Source of the DNA: an uncultured Collinsella sp.
GTDB taxonomy: Bacteria > Actinomycetota > Coriobacteriia > Coriobacteriales > Coriobacteriaceae
DNA length: 29,988 nt
Direction: 5' to 3'
Assembly (NCBI GenBank): GCA_900540905.1
Contig: UQHR01000029.1
Coordinates: 1-29,988 of the forward strand
Shown here: positions 15,724 to 22,573 of the stretch, piece after piece
Position numbering within the stretch: the stretch's first letter is position 1
How the letters are laid out: each line of letters begins with the position of its first letter
The notes under the pieces: model-generated
Databases searched by the model: none
What the model was told of the DNA's origin: nothing
What the model saw: only the letters and a program-made list of their open reading frames with translations
Program-made: the position numbers and the translations under genes

Positions 15724-16644
15724 TTACAGGAGGCCGTTGTTCTGGAGGACCTTCCTAATAGCCTCGACGTTCTCCCCGGTCATGGCCTTCACCGGGCGCG
15801 GCATGGTCGGGCTGTCGAAGATACCCATGAGGTTCATAGCGGTCTTGAAGGCGCCGACGCCACCGGCATAGCCCTGGACGCCCGAGGTGACATCCCAGAT
15901 GTGCGAAATCTCATTGAGGCGATCCTGCTCGGCCTTGACGGTAGCCCAGTCGCCGGCCTGAGCGGCCTTCCACTGACGAACGTAGCCCTCGGGCTCAACG
16001 TTGGCGAGACCCGGGACAGAGCCGTCGGCGCCACCGAGGTAAGCGCCGTCGACAACAACCTCGTGGCCGGTGAGGATGCTCATCGGATGGCCGTTCTTCT
16101 CGTTCTCCTGAACGAGGTAGCGGAACGAGATGTCATCACCCGAGGAATCCTTGACGCCAGCAAGGACGCCCTCGGCGCCGAGCTTGGCAAGGAGCTTCCA
16201 GGGAAGCTTGGTGTGAACGCAGACGGGAATGTCATAGGCAAAGATGGGCAGGTCAAGCTCCTCGTGCAGGATGCGGAAGTGCTCCTCGACCTCGGTCATG
16301 CCCTGCAGGGCATAGAACGGGCAGGTGGCGACGAGGGCATCGGCGCCCAGCTCCTGAGCGACCTTGCCGTGCTCAATCATGCGCTCGGTCTCGGTATCGA
16401 TGATGCCGACCAGAACAGGCACGCGGTGGTCGACGATGCGGACGGCCTCGGCGATGATCTGGCGACGACGCTCGTCGGTGGAGAAAACGACCTCACCCGA
16501 AGAGCCCAAGAAGAACAGGCCATCGACGCCGGCATCGATCATGCGGTTGATGCTGCGCTCAAAGGAGGCAACATCGAGCTGGTGATCTTCGGTATCCGGA
16601 ACAACGACGGGAGGGATAACGCCGGTGAATTTCTGAGTTGCCAC
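15724..16644 (-). CDS. nanA: N-acetylneuraminate lyase (DapA/NanA family)
   Basis: It would split sialic acid (Neu5Ac) into ManNAc and pyruvate. The 306-residue aldolase barrel shows the pyruvate-binding GSSGE (47-51), Tyr137 in AYDIP, and the Schiff-base Lys165 in GVKDSSGD. I chose the GTG at 16644 because AAGGAG stands exactly six bases upstream; the longer frame to 16728 starts within the preceding gene. Family members also include dihydrodipicolinate synthase and other 2-keto-acid aldolases. The flanking nanK, nanE and importer genes favour sialic-acid cleavage. YDIP in place of the common YNIP is a small oddity. Confidence 0.85.
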   Translation of the reverse strand: MATQKFTGVIPPVVVPDTEDHQLDVASFERSINRMIDAGVDGLFFLGSSGEVVFSTDERRRQIIAEAVRIVDHRVPVLVGIIDTETERMIEHGKVAQELGADALVATCPFYALQGMTEVEEHFRILHEELDLPIFAYDIPVCVHTKLPWKLLAKLGAEGVLAGVKDSSGDDISFRYLVQENEKNGHPMSILTGHEVVVDGAYLGGADGSVPGLANVEPEGYVRQWKAAQAGDWATVKAEQDRLNEISHIWDVTSGVQGYAGGVGAFKTAMNLMGIFDSPTMPRPVKAMTGENVEAIRKVLQNNGLL

Positions 16645-16712
16645 AAGAATCTCCTTAGTTGTCTGGCGGGCGGCCCTATGCCACCCACTCTTGTTGGCAG
16701 TGTCCAGGCCGT

Positions 16713-17564
16713 CTAGGCCAAAGAACACGAGTAGAACGTTTGGTTAAAAAAGTCTACGACTTCGTTTTCGAACGCATTGATGCGCTCGTGAGCGTATTTT
16801 GCATAGATGAGATGCCTCCGGTCACACTCAAGACCGTTGAATACGGCAAACTGGCCCTTGGGATCGCTCACGGTATCCATAAGCGATGTGCCCATGAGCA
16901 CCGATCCGCGCACCCGAGACGACAGCGCCTCGAGGCCGCCAGGAAGCGGATTGGCAACCGCCGTGCAGGCGAGGCCCCGCTCGTCCAGAGCGGAAACCGC
17001 CAGCGCGACTCCGCCGCCAAGACCCTCGCCCCATGCAAAGATGCGGTCGGGGTCAATGCCATCAAGATTGCGTGCGACCTTCGCCAACGCGCAGCCCCAA
17101 CGGACGCGCCTGACAAAAGCAGGCGAGGTAATCTCCTGCCGCAGATCGCTGGGTCCAATCGCCTCATCGTCCAGTGCAAGCACGGCATATCCCATGGCCG
17201 CAAACCTCGTCATGTGATGCCATCCCCGCACGGGTCGGTCGATGTCGTGAAACATCAGACATAGCGGCACAAGCTCGGATGCCCGGGCGCGACCGGCAGG
17301 CTCGATCAAACGTGCGTGGACTACATCGCCACCAAGCTCAAAGGAAACCTCGGAGTAGCGGGCATACGGATTGGCGAAATCGATCGCCGTAATAGTCGGC
17401 CCGCAAACCTCAAGGTCCGAAGCGGCTATCTCTAATTCGGAAACATCCGCAGAAGCATCACCGCGCCAATCCCGGAAATCAGAGAGCCTTGACGAGACCG
17501 TCCCGGGAATCCCCACAAGGTCGGGGACAATCAGCTCGCCAACATTGCTCTCGCACTTAGACAT
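16713..17564 (-). CDS. CE7-like esterase homologue lacking its nucleophile
   Basis: This 283-residue alpha/beta-hydrolase is a diverged paralogue of the gene just upstream. The blocks FHDIDRPVRGW, GTSLMDTVSDPKGQFAVFN and YAHERI align with FHGYPGASRSW, GTGTADIVCPPATQFAVYN and GFGHEEI of its neighbour. The acid Asp230 and His259 remain, but the nucleophile elbow GASQGGG reads GEGLGGG, with Gly181 where serine should be. It is therefore probably not a hydrolase. It may bind ligand or partner the active copy. The N-terminal ~60 residues do not resemble the paralogue. The start overlaps the active copy's end by eight bases and has GGAGGGGAGG upstream, so both are made together. The frame is intact, arguing against a plain pseudogene. 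Confidence 0.75.
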   Translation of the reverse strand: MSKCESNVGELIVPDLVGIPGTVSSRLSDFRDWRGDASADVSELEIAASDLEVCGPTITAIDFANPYARYSEVSFELGGDVVHARLIEPAGRARASELVPLCLMFHDIDRPVRGWHHMTRFAAMGYAVLALDDEAIGPSDLRQEITSPAFVRRVRWGCALAKVARNLDGIDPDRIFAWGEGLGGGVALAVSALDERGLACTAVANPLPGGLEALSSRVRGSVLMGTSLMDTVSDPKGQFAVFNGLECDRRHLIYAKYAHERINAFENEVVDFFNQTFYSCSLA

Positions 17565-18534
17565 GAGCCTCCCCTCCCTCGCAGAAAAACGGAATGATCA
17601 GATCGTCAAAGTCCTGTATCTCTTCGTGGCCAAAGCCCTCAAAGAACTCATGACGCTTTTCACAGGTCAGGTTGTTATAGACCGCAAACTGCGTTGCCGG
17701 CGGACAGACGATATCCGCCGTGCCCGTACCAAACAGGACGGGGCACTTGACCATGGGGGCGAAGTTCTTGGAATCGAAGTACGCCAGTTTGGCATAGGCT
17801 TCGTCGATACGAGTCGAATCCTCGTCAAACCAACGCGACCAATAGCGCAGGCCCTCGTAGGCAATGTCGTCGGCATCCAAATCCCAGACCAGGCGGAAAT
17901 CTGACAGGAAGGGATAGAGGATGGCGGCGCGATTGATAAGCTCGCTGTTAAGTGCACAGGTCGCAATGCCCAAACCGCCGCCCTGCGACGCGCCGTTCAC
18001 AAACACACGGGCAAGATCGATGCCCTCAAGCTCGCGAACGATGCGGCACAGGATGCGAATATCTTGGTGCAAGCGGACATAGTAGAGGTTGGCCGGATCG
18101 CCGTCGATACCGGCGACAATATGGCCCGCGACCGTCGTACCCTCAAATCCGCCAATATCCTCGGAGGGACCGCCCTGACCAGGACAGTCAAGCGCGATGA
18201 GCGCCATGCCCATGCCCGCAAACGACGCCTGCTCAAACCAGCTGCGGCTTGCACCCGGATACCCATGGAACTGAAGTACCAATGGCACGGGCTCGTCCGA
18301 GACGGATTTAAGGTACTTGGCATGCAGGCGAGCGCCGCACATGCCGGTATACCAGAGGTCGAAAAGCTGGCAGGTCACGGCATCGGTGACCGATGCCGTC
18401 TCGATCGCATAGTCAAGCCCGACGGCGTCGGCCTCGGCCATGCGGTCCTTCCAAAAGAGATCGAAATCTGATGGACGGGGCATGGCGCCTCGATATTCAC
18501 CAAATTGATGTTGCAGCTCCTGAGCACTTGGCAT
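17557..18534 (-). CDS. Acetyl esterase, CE7 (acetylxylan esterase/cephalosporin-C deacetylase) type
   Basis: It should hydrolyse acetyl esters on sugars in the cytoplasm, as no signal peptide is seen. The 325-residue length fits the CE7 family. The N-terminus PRPSDFDLFWKDRM, the oxyanion segment LQFHGYPG, DCPGQGG (variant of the family RGQGG), nucleophile Ser183 in NGASQGGG, Asp274 in GTADIVCPP and His303 in GFGHEEI give a full triad. I use the ATG at 18534; a TTG at 18549 would add five residues, and neither has an ideal ribosome site. Lying between a sialic-acid importer and nanA, its likely substrate is an O-acetylated sialic acid or a related acetylated sugar; that is inference. Confidence 0.85.
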   Translation of the reverse strand: MPSAQELQHQFGEYRGAMPRPSDFDLFWKDRMAEADAVGLDYAIETASVTDAVTCQLFDLWYTGMCGARLHAKYLKSVSDEPVPLVLQFHGYPGASRSWFEQASFAGMGMALIALDCPGQGGPSEDIGGFEGTTVAGHIVAGIDGDPANLYYVRLHQDIRILCRIVRELEGIDLARVFVNGASQGGGLGIATCALNSELINRAAILYPFLSDFRLVWDLDADDIAYEGLRYWSRWFDEDSTRIDEAYAKLAYFDSKNFAPMVKCPVLFGTGTADIVCPPATQFAVYNNLTCEKRHEFFEGFGHEEIQDFDDLIIPFFCEGGEAHV

Positions 18535-18570
18535 GGCTCGTGAACCCAACCTTTCGAAATCGCAACGGAG

Positions 18571-18598
18571 GTGCGCCCGGCAAGGGAACCGGGCGCAC
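18571..18598 (-). terminator. Hairpin between satD and the esterase genes
   Basis: A perfect 10-bp GC-rich stem (18571-18580 with 18589-18598) with an 8-base loop, 16 bases after the satD stop. Only a short mixed sequence follows on the minus strand, not a T-run, so termination would be partial. It may separate expression of the importer from the catabolic genes. Confidence 0.6.
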
Positions 18599-18614
18599 GG
18601 GAGGGAAAGCGAGA

Positions 18615-19442
18615 CTACTCGCCGAGCTTGGGATGCAGCAGCGACGGTGCAGCGCCGAGCAGCATCTTGGTGTAGGGGTCCTGGGGGTGCTGGAAGACCT
18701 GCTTGGCCTCGCCCTGCTCGACGATCTTGCCGCCATTCATAACGATGATGTCATCAGAGATATAGCGGACCGTCTGGATGTCATGGCTGATGAACACCAT
18801 GGCCAGGCCGAGCTCCTTCTTAAGGTCGGTCAGCAGGTTCAGAATCTGCGCGCGGACCGAAACGTCCAGAGCCGAGGTGGGCTCGTCGGCGATGATGGCA
18901 TCGGGGTTCAGCGACAGGGCACGGGCAATTGCGACGCGCTGGCGCTGGCCGCCCGAAAGCTGGCCGGGAAGAACCTCAGCGGCAGAGCTGGGCAGACCGG
19001 TGAGCTCCAAGAGCTCCTTGACGCGCTTCTCCTGCTCGGCCTCGGTACCCAGGTTGTGGACGCGCATGGGGTCGAGCAGTTGCTCGCGAACGACCATGCG
19101 GGGGTTGAGCGCCGTGGCCGGGTTCTGGAACACGACCGAGATAACGCGACCCATGTGGCGACGGTCCTCGGCGGTACGTTTGGTAACGTCCTTGCCCTTA
19201 AAGTAGACCTTGCCGCTCGTGGGGGCCTGCAGGCCGCACATGACGTTGGCGGTGGTGGACTTACCGCAACCGGACTCGCCGACGATGCCGATCGTCTGAC
19301 CGGGCATGAGCTTAATCGTTACACCCTGGACGGCGTGAACCAGGTTAGGGTGGAGAATCGAACCGGTACGGGTCCTAAAGGTGACGTGGACGTCATCAAG
19401 GAAGATGATCGGCTCGACGCCGTTGACTGCGGTCTCGCTCAT
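18615..19442 (-). CDS. satD: ABC transporter ATPase, SatD-like
   Basis: This is the stand-alone ATPase of the island's importer. The 275 residues contain Walker A GESGCGKST at 55-63, the signature LSGGQRQRVAIARALSL, Walker B AIIADEP and ALDVS. The protein ends shortly after YTKMLLGAAPSLLHPKLGE and so lacks the cysteine-containing C-terminal domain seen in OppD and OppF of this window. The ATG follows the satC stop with no gap, with GGAGGTG upstream. In the sialic-acid importers SatABCD (Haemophilus ducreyi) and SiaEFGI (Corynebacterium glutamicum), an OppF-like ATPase plays this part. A peptide importer is the alternative. Confidence 0.82.
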   Translation of the reverse strand: MSETAVNGVEPIIFLDDVHVTFRTRTGSILHPNLVHAVQGVTIKLMPGQTIGIVGESGCGKSTTANVMCGLQAPTSGKVYFKGKDVTKRTAEDRRHMGRVISVVFQNPATALNPRMVVREQLLDPMRVHNLGTEAEQEKRVKELLELTGLPSSAAEVLPGQLSGGQRQRVAIARALSLNPDAIIADEPTSALDVSVRAQILNLLTDLKKELGLAMVFISHDIQTVRYISDDIIVMNGGKIVEQGEAKQVFQHPQDPYTKMLLGAAPSLLHPKLGE

Positions 19443-21458
19443 CTACATCACCTCCGCGTGAGGGGTCAAACCATTTGCCTTGAGCACCTCGTCGGGGAGC
19501 TCGGAATAGAAGTGCTCGGTGCCGGGAACGCGCTTGAAGACCGGACGGGTGTCCAGGCCAATACGCGGATGGCTCGAGCGGGGCGCGAAGCGATCGCCCT
19601 TGGGGAAATCGCGCGGGCTCGGAACGGCGCCGGGCACCTGGTGCAGGCGGCCCGAACCGCTCTCGATGGACAGAACGGAACCCAGAAGACCGCGGGTGTA
19701 CTCGTGAATCGGGTTGGTGAGCAGCTCCTTGGTGGGTGCCTGCTCGATAACCTGACCGGCGTACATAACCGTGATGTTATGGGCGACCTCGGCGACCAGC
19801 GCCAGGTCGTGCGAGACGAAGATCATGGCAAAGCCGAGCTTGGCCTGAAGGTCGTTGAGCAGCTTAATGACCTGCTTCTGGACGGTAACGTCCAGAGCGG
19901 TCGTGGGCTCGTCACAGATAACCAGCTTGGGGTCGCGGGTAAGGGCCATAGCGATCAGAACACGCTGACGCTGGCCACCGGAAAGCTCATGCGGGTAGCT
20001 CTCGAGCGTACGCTTGGGGTCGAGGCCCACGAGCTCCAGGAGTTCCTCGGCGCTGCGGGTGCCGCCGCGCTTGGTGAGCTGCTTCATCTGGGCAGAGATG
20101 AGCATGGAGGGGTTGAGCGAGGACAGGGCGTCCTGATAGACCATAGCGATATCGGTACCGCGCAGGCCGAACCACTCCTTCTTGCTCATCTTGAGCAGGT
20201 CACGGCCCTCCCAGAGGACCTCGCCGGAAAGGTGCTCGTCATCGTCGGTCAGGCCCATGATGGCCAGCGTGGTGATGGACTTACCGCAACCGGACTCGCC
20301 CACCAGGCCCATAGTCTGGCCAGGACGGACGTCAAAGTTGACATGGTCGACGACGTTGATATCGCCGTGGTGCTCAAACTGGATGCAGAAATCGCGGACC
20401 GAAAGGATCGGTTCGACAGACTCGTCGGGCACATGGCGATCGTCACGCTTGAGCTCGACATCGCGCAGGGCGCCAAGGCGAGCGGAGAGGGACTGGGCTT
20501 GCTCCTTATAGGCGCGAACGGGGTCGGAGACCAGCAGGTCGGCCTCGCGGCGCTTGGAGGAATCGGTCGGATCCAGGGCGGCGGAGGGAGCAGCGGCCAT
20601 GGCGTCGGTAATGCCCTCGGAGAGGATGTTGAGCGCCAGGCAGGTGATCATGATGGCCAGGCCCGGGAACAGCGCCTGCCACCAACGGCCGGCGAGCACG
20701 CCGCCGCGGGCGTCGGCGAGGATGTTGCCCCAGGTAGCGGTGGGCTCCTGGATACCAGCGCCGATGAAGGTCAGCGAGGCCTCGAAGATGATGGCGTCGG
20801 CGACCAGGGTAACGGTGAAGACCATGATCGGGGCGATGCAGTTACGCAGAACATGCTTGATCAAAATCCACGGAGCCTTGGCGCCGGAAACGATGACCGC
20901 GCGGACATAGTCCTCGCCGTACTCGGACACGATGTTGGCGCGCACGATACGGGCAATCTGCGGAGTGTACATAAAGCCGATGGCGAAGATGATCGACGGC
21001 ACGGAGTTGCCCAGGATGGAGACGAAGACGGCCGCGAGGGCGATGCCCGGGATGGACATGATGATGTCCAAGATACGCATGATCGTCTCGGAGACGGCCT
21101 TGCGCGAAACCGCCGCAAGGGCGCCCACGACCGAGCCGCAGACCAGAGCCATGGCAGTGGCGCCAAAGCCGATAATCAGCGAGTAACGACCACCGTAGAG
21201 CATACGCGACAGAATATCGCGACCCTTATCGTCGGTACCGAAGATAAATCCGTTGCCGGGAGCCTGGCGAGCCGTAAAGATCTCGACCGGGCTATAGGGG
21301 GCAAGAAGGGGCGCCAGAATCGCAGTCAGGGCGACCAGCACCAGCACGACGGCGGCAATCTTAGAAGACAGCGTCATCTTCTTCCAGCCACCGAGCTTGA
21401 GCCCCTTGGAGGCAGCCTTCTCGAGCTGCTCGGTTTGCTTCTCTCGAATCTTTACCAT
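19443..21458 (-). CDS. satC: Fused ABC permease-ATPase, SatC-like
   Basis: One polypeptide of 671 residues joins an OppC/DppC-type permease (about 1-290) to a DppD-type ATPase (about 350-671) through a charged linker. The permease part has FGTDDKGRDILSRMLYGGRYS and the EAA loop EYGEDYVRAVIVSGAKAPWI. The ATPase has Walker A GESGCGKS (387-394), LSGGQ (492-496), Walker B LVICDEP (512-518) and ALDVT. The C-terminal oligopeptide-type region survives, but its cysteines are replaced (FPKGDRFAPRSSHP). The frame is continuous with a single stop, so the fusion is genuine. The same fusion occurs in sialic-acid importers of the SatABCD/SiaEFGI type, which, with nan genes downstream, supports sialic-acid uptake. 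Confidence 0.85.
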   Translation of the reverse strand: MVKIREKQTEQLEKAASKGLKLGGWKKMTLSSKIAAVVLVLVALTAILAPLLAPYSPVEIFTARQAPGNGFIFGTDDKGRDILSRMLYGGRYSLIIGFGATAMALVCGSVVGALAAVSRKAVSETIMRILDIIMSIPGIALAAVFVSILGNSVPSIIFAIGFMYTPQIARIVRANIVSEYGEDYVRAVIVSGAKAPWILIKHVLRNCIAPIMVFTVTLVADAIIFEASLTFIGAGIQEPTATWGNILADARGGVLAGRWWQALFPGLAIMITCLALNILSEGITDAMAAAPSAALDPTDSSKRREADLLVSDPVRAYKEQAQSLSARLGALRDVELKRDDRHVPDESVEPILSVRDFCIQFEHHGDINVVDHVNFDVRPGQTMGLVGESGCGKSITTLAIMGLTDDDEHLSGEVLWEGRDLLKMSKKEWFGLRGTDIAMVYQDALSSLNPSMLISAQMKQLTKRGGTRSAEELLELVGLDPKRTLESYPHELSGGQRQRVLIAMALTRDPKLVICDEPTTALDVTVQKQVIKLLNDLQAKLGFAMIFVSHDLALVAEVAHNITVMYAGQVIEQAPTKELLTNPIHEYTRGLLGSVLSIESGSGRLHQVPGAVPSPRDFPKGDRFAPRSSHPRIGLDTRPVFKRVPGTEHFYSELPDEVLKANGLTPHAEVM

Positions 21459-21461
21459 AAT

Positions 21462-22418
21462 CTACACCGTCCTGATGCGCGGGTTGATGAGCAGGTAGAG
21501 CATGTCAACCACGATGTTGATGATGATGAAGGCAAGAGCAACGACGATAACGACGCCCTGAACCAGGTTCGCCTCGTTGCCCTGAACGCCCTGCAGAATC
21601 GCGGTGCCCATGCCGGGGAGGTTGAAGATAACCTCGATGACGACGGCGCCGCCCATAAGGTAACCGATCTTAAGACCGAGGGTGGTGACCGGGGTGATCA
21701 GCGCATTGCGAAGAACGTTGATGCCGACGACGACCTTCTCGGGAACGCCGGCGCCACGGGCCATGCGGACGTAGTCCTTGTCGAGCTCCTCAACCATGGC
21801 CGTACGCACGATACGAGTCATCTGGCCCGTCAGCGGGAATGCCAGAGCGATAGCGGGCATGATCATACGTCCCAGATAGCCAGCCGGGTTGGTGGTGAAG
21901 TGAGGCAGAGCACCGGATGCCGGGAGCACCTTAAGGTAGGAAGAGAACAGCAGAATCAACAGAACGGCAAGCCAGAACGACGGGGTTGCCAAGCCGGCGA
22001 TGGAAAAGACGCGGATCACTTGGTCCGGCCATTTATCGCGATACAGTGCCGCGATGACGCCGAGCAAAAACGAGACGACCGCGCCGATGGCAAGACCGAT
22101 GAAGGTCAGCTGCATCGTGACGGGCAGGGCCGCGGAGATGCGCTTGGCAACGGAGTTGCGAGCAGCACCATAGGTGCCCATGTCACCATGGATCAGATCG
22201 CCCATGTAGCGCACGTAGCGCACGGGCCAGGGGTCGTCCAGACCATACTTCTCATGGTACTCGGCAACCGCCTCGGGCGAGGCACCGTCACCCAACGCCG
22301 TATAGGCGGGGTCGGTCTTGGAGAACGACATAAGGAAGAACACCAGGACGGTGACGCCCAATGCCATGATCGGCAGCGCCACGAGACGCCTTCCAATCAA
22401 ACGTAGAAAGTTGTTCAC
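21462..22418 (-). CDS. satB: ABC transporter permease, SatB-like
   Basis: This OppB/DppB-type membrane subunit has 318 residues: a first helix (LPIMALGVTVLVFFLMSF), an extracytoplasmic region with GDLIHGDMGTYG, then the core with EAA loop KDYVRMARGAGVPEKVVVGI and the family segment EVIFNLPGMGTAILQGV. The start is a GTG at 22418 with GGGGAG five bases upstream; an ATG at 22451 lies beyond the ribosome site and in the likely promoter. Three bases separate it from satC. A candidate promoter with an internal dyad lies 36-63 bases upstream. Confidence 0.86.
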   Translation of the reverse strand: MNNFLRLIGRRLVALPIMALGVTVLVFFLMSFSKTDPAYTALGDGASPEAVAEYHEKYGLDDPWPVRYVRYMGDLIHGDMGTYGAARNSVAKRISAALPVTMQLTFIGLAIGAVVSFLLGVIAALYRDKWPDQVIRVFSIAGLATPSFWLAVLLILLFSSYLKVLPASGALPHFTTNPAGYLGRMIMPAIALAFPLTGQMTRIVRTAMVEELDKDYVRMARGAGVPEKVVVGINVLRNALITPVTTLGLKIGYLMGGAVVIEVIFNLPGMGTAILQGVQGNEANLVQGVVIVVALAFIIINIVVDMLYLLINPRIRTV

Positions 22419-22453
22419 GTTCTCTCCCCTTTCTTTTGTCGGTAGGACCAACT

Positions 22454-22481
22454 GGTATATGAGTATGGATACTCATTACAA
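22454..22481 (-). promoter_or_regulatory. Candidate satB promoter with operator dyad in the spacer
   Basis: On the minus strand TTGTAA (22481-22476) and TATACC (22459-22454) are separated by exactly 16 bases. Those 16 bases (22475-22460) form a perfect inverted repeat, TGAGTAT-CC-ATACTCA. A repressor bound there would block RNA polymerase. Each hexamer matches the consensus in four of six positions, so the promoter is moderate; the dyad itself is certain. Confidence 0.5.
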
Positions 22482-22512
22482 GACCCGAGCGACATCGAGG
22501 CCGCCCGGGTCT
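22481..22512 (-). terminator. Hairpin after satA
   Basis: An 11-bp stem with one G-U pair (22481-22491 with 22502-22512) and a 10-base loop lies 61 bases after the satA stop. On the minus strand only TTG follows directly, so it probably acts as an attenuator or 3'-end stabiliser, giving more lipoprotein than membrane subunits. Its far end touches the -35 box of the candidate satB promoter. Confidence 0.6.
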
Positions 22513-22573
22513 TTGTTTCAACTATGAGGACGTTGCCTTACGACCGACGCCCCACATATGACTCAAACGAGTC

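Noticed and set aside
15724..16644. Naming this gene dapA
   Set aside because: The family fits, but it is flanked by nanK, nanE and a Sat-type importer rather than lysine genes.
16713..17564. Treating the second esterase as a pseudogene
   Set aside because: The frame is full length, has a strong ribosome site and an overlap with the previous gene; only the nucleophile is missing. I call it a probable non-catalytic protein.
19443..21458. Permease-ATPase fusion as a sequencing error joining two genes
   Set aside because: There is a continuous frame with a linker of about 60 residues, and the same fusion is known in sialic-acid importers.
18393..22406. Very long plus-strand open frame of 1337 codons
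   Set aside because: It lies antisense to satB, satC, satD and an esterase, all with clear motifs. Its translation is low-complexity (rich in Asp, Gly, Val, Leu, His) as expected when a GC-biased minus-strand gene is read in the opposite frame.
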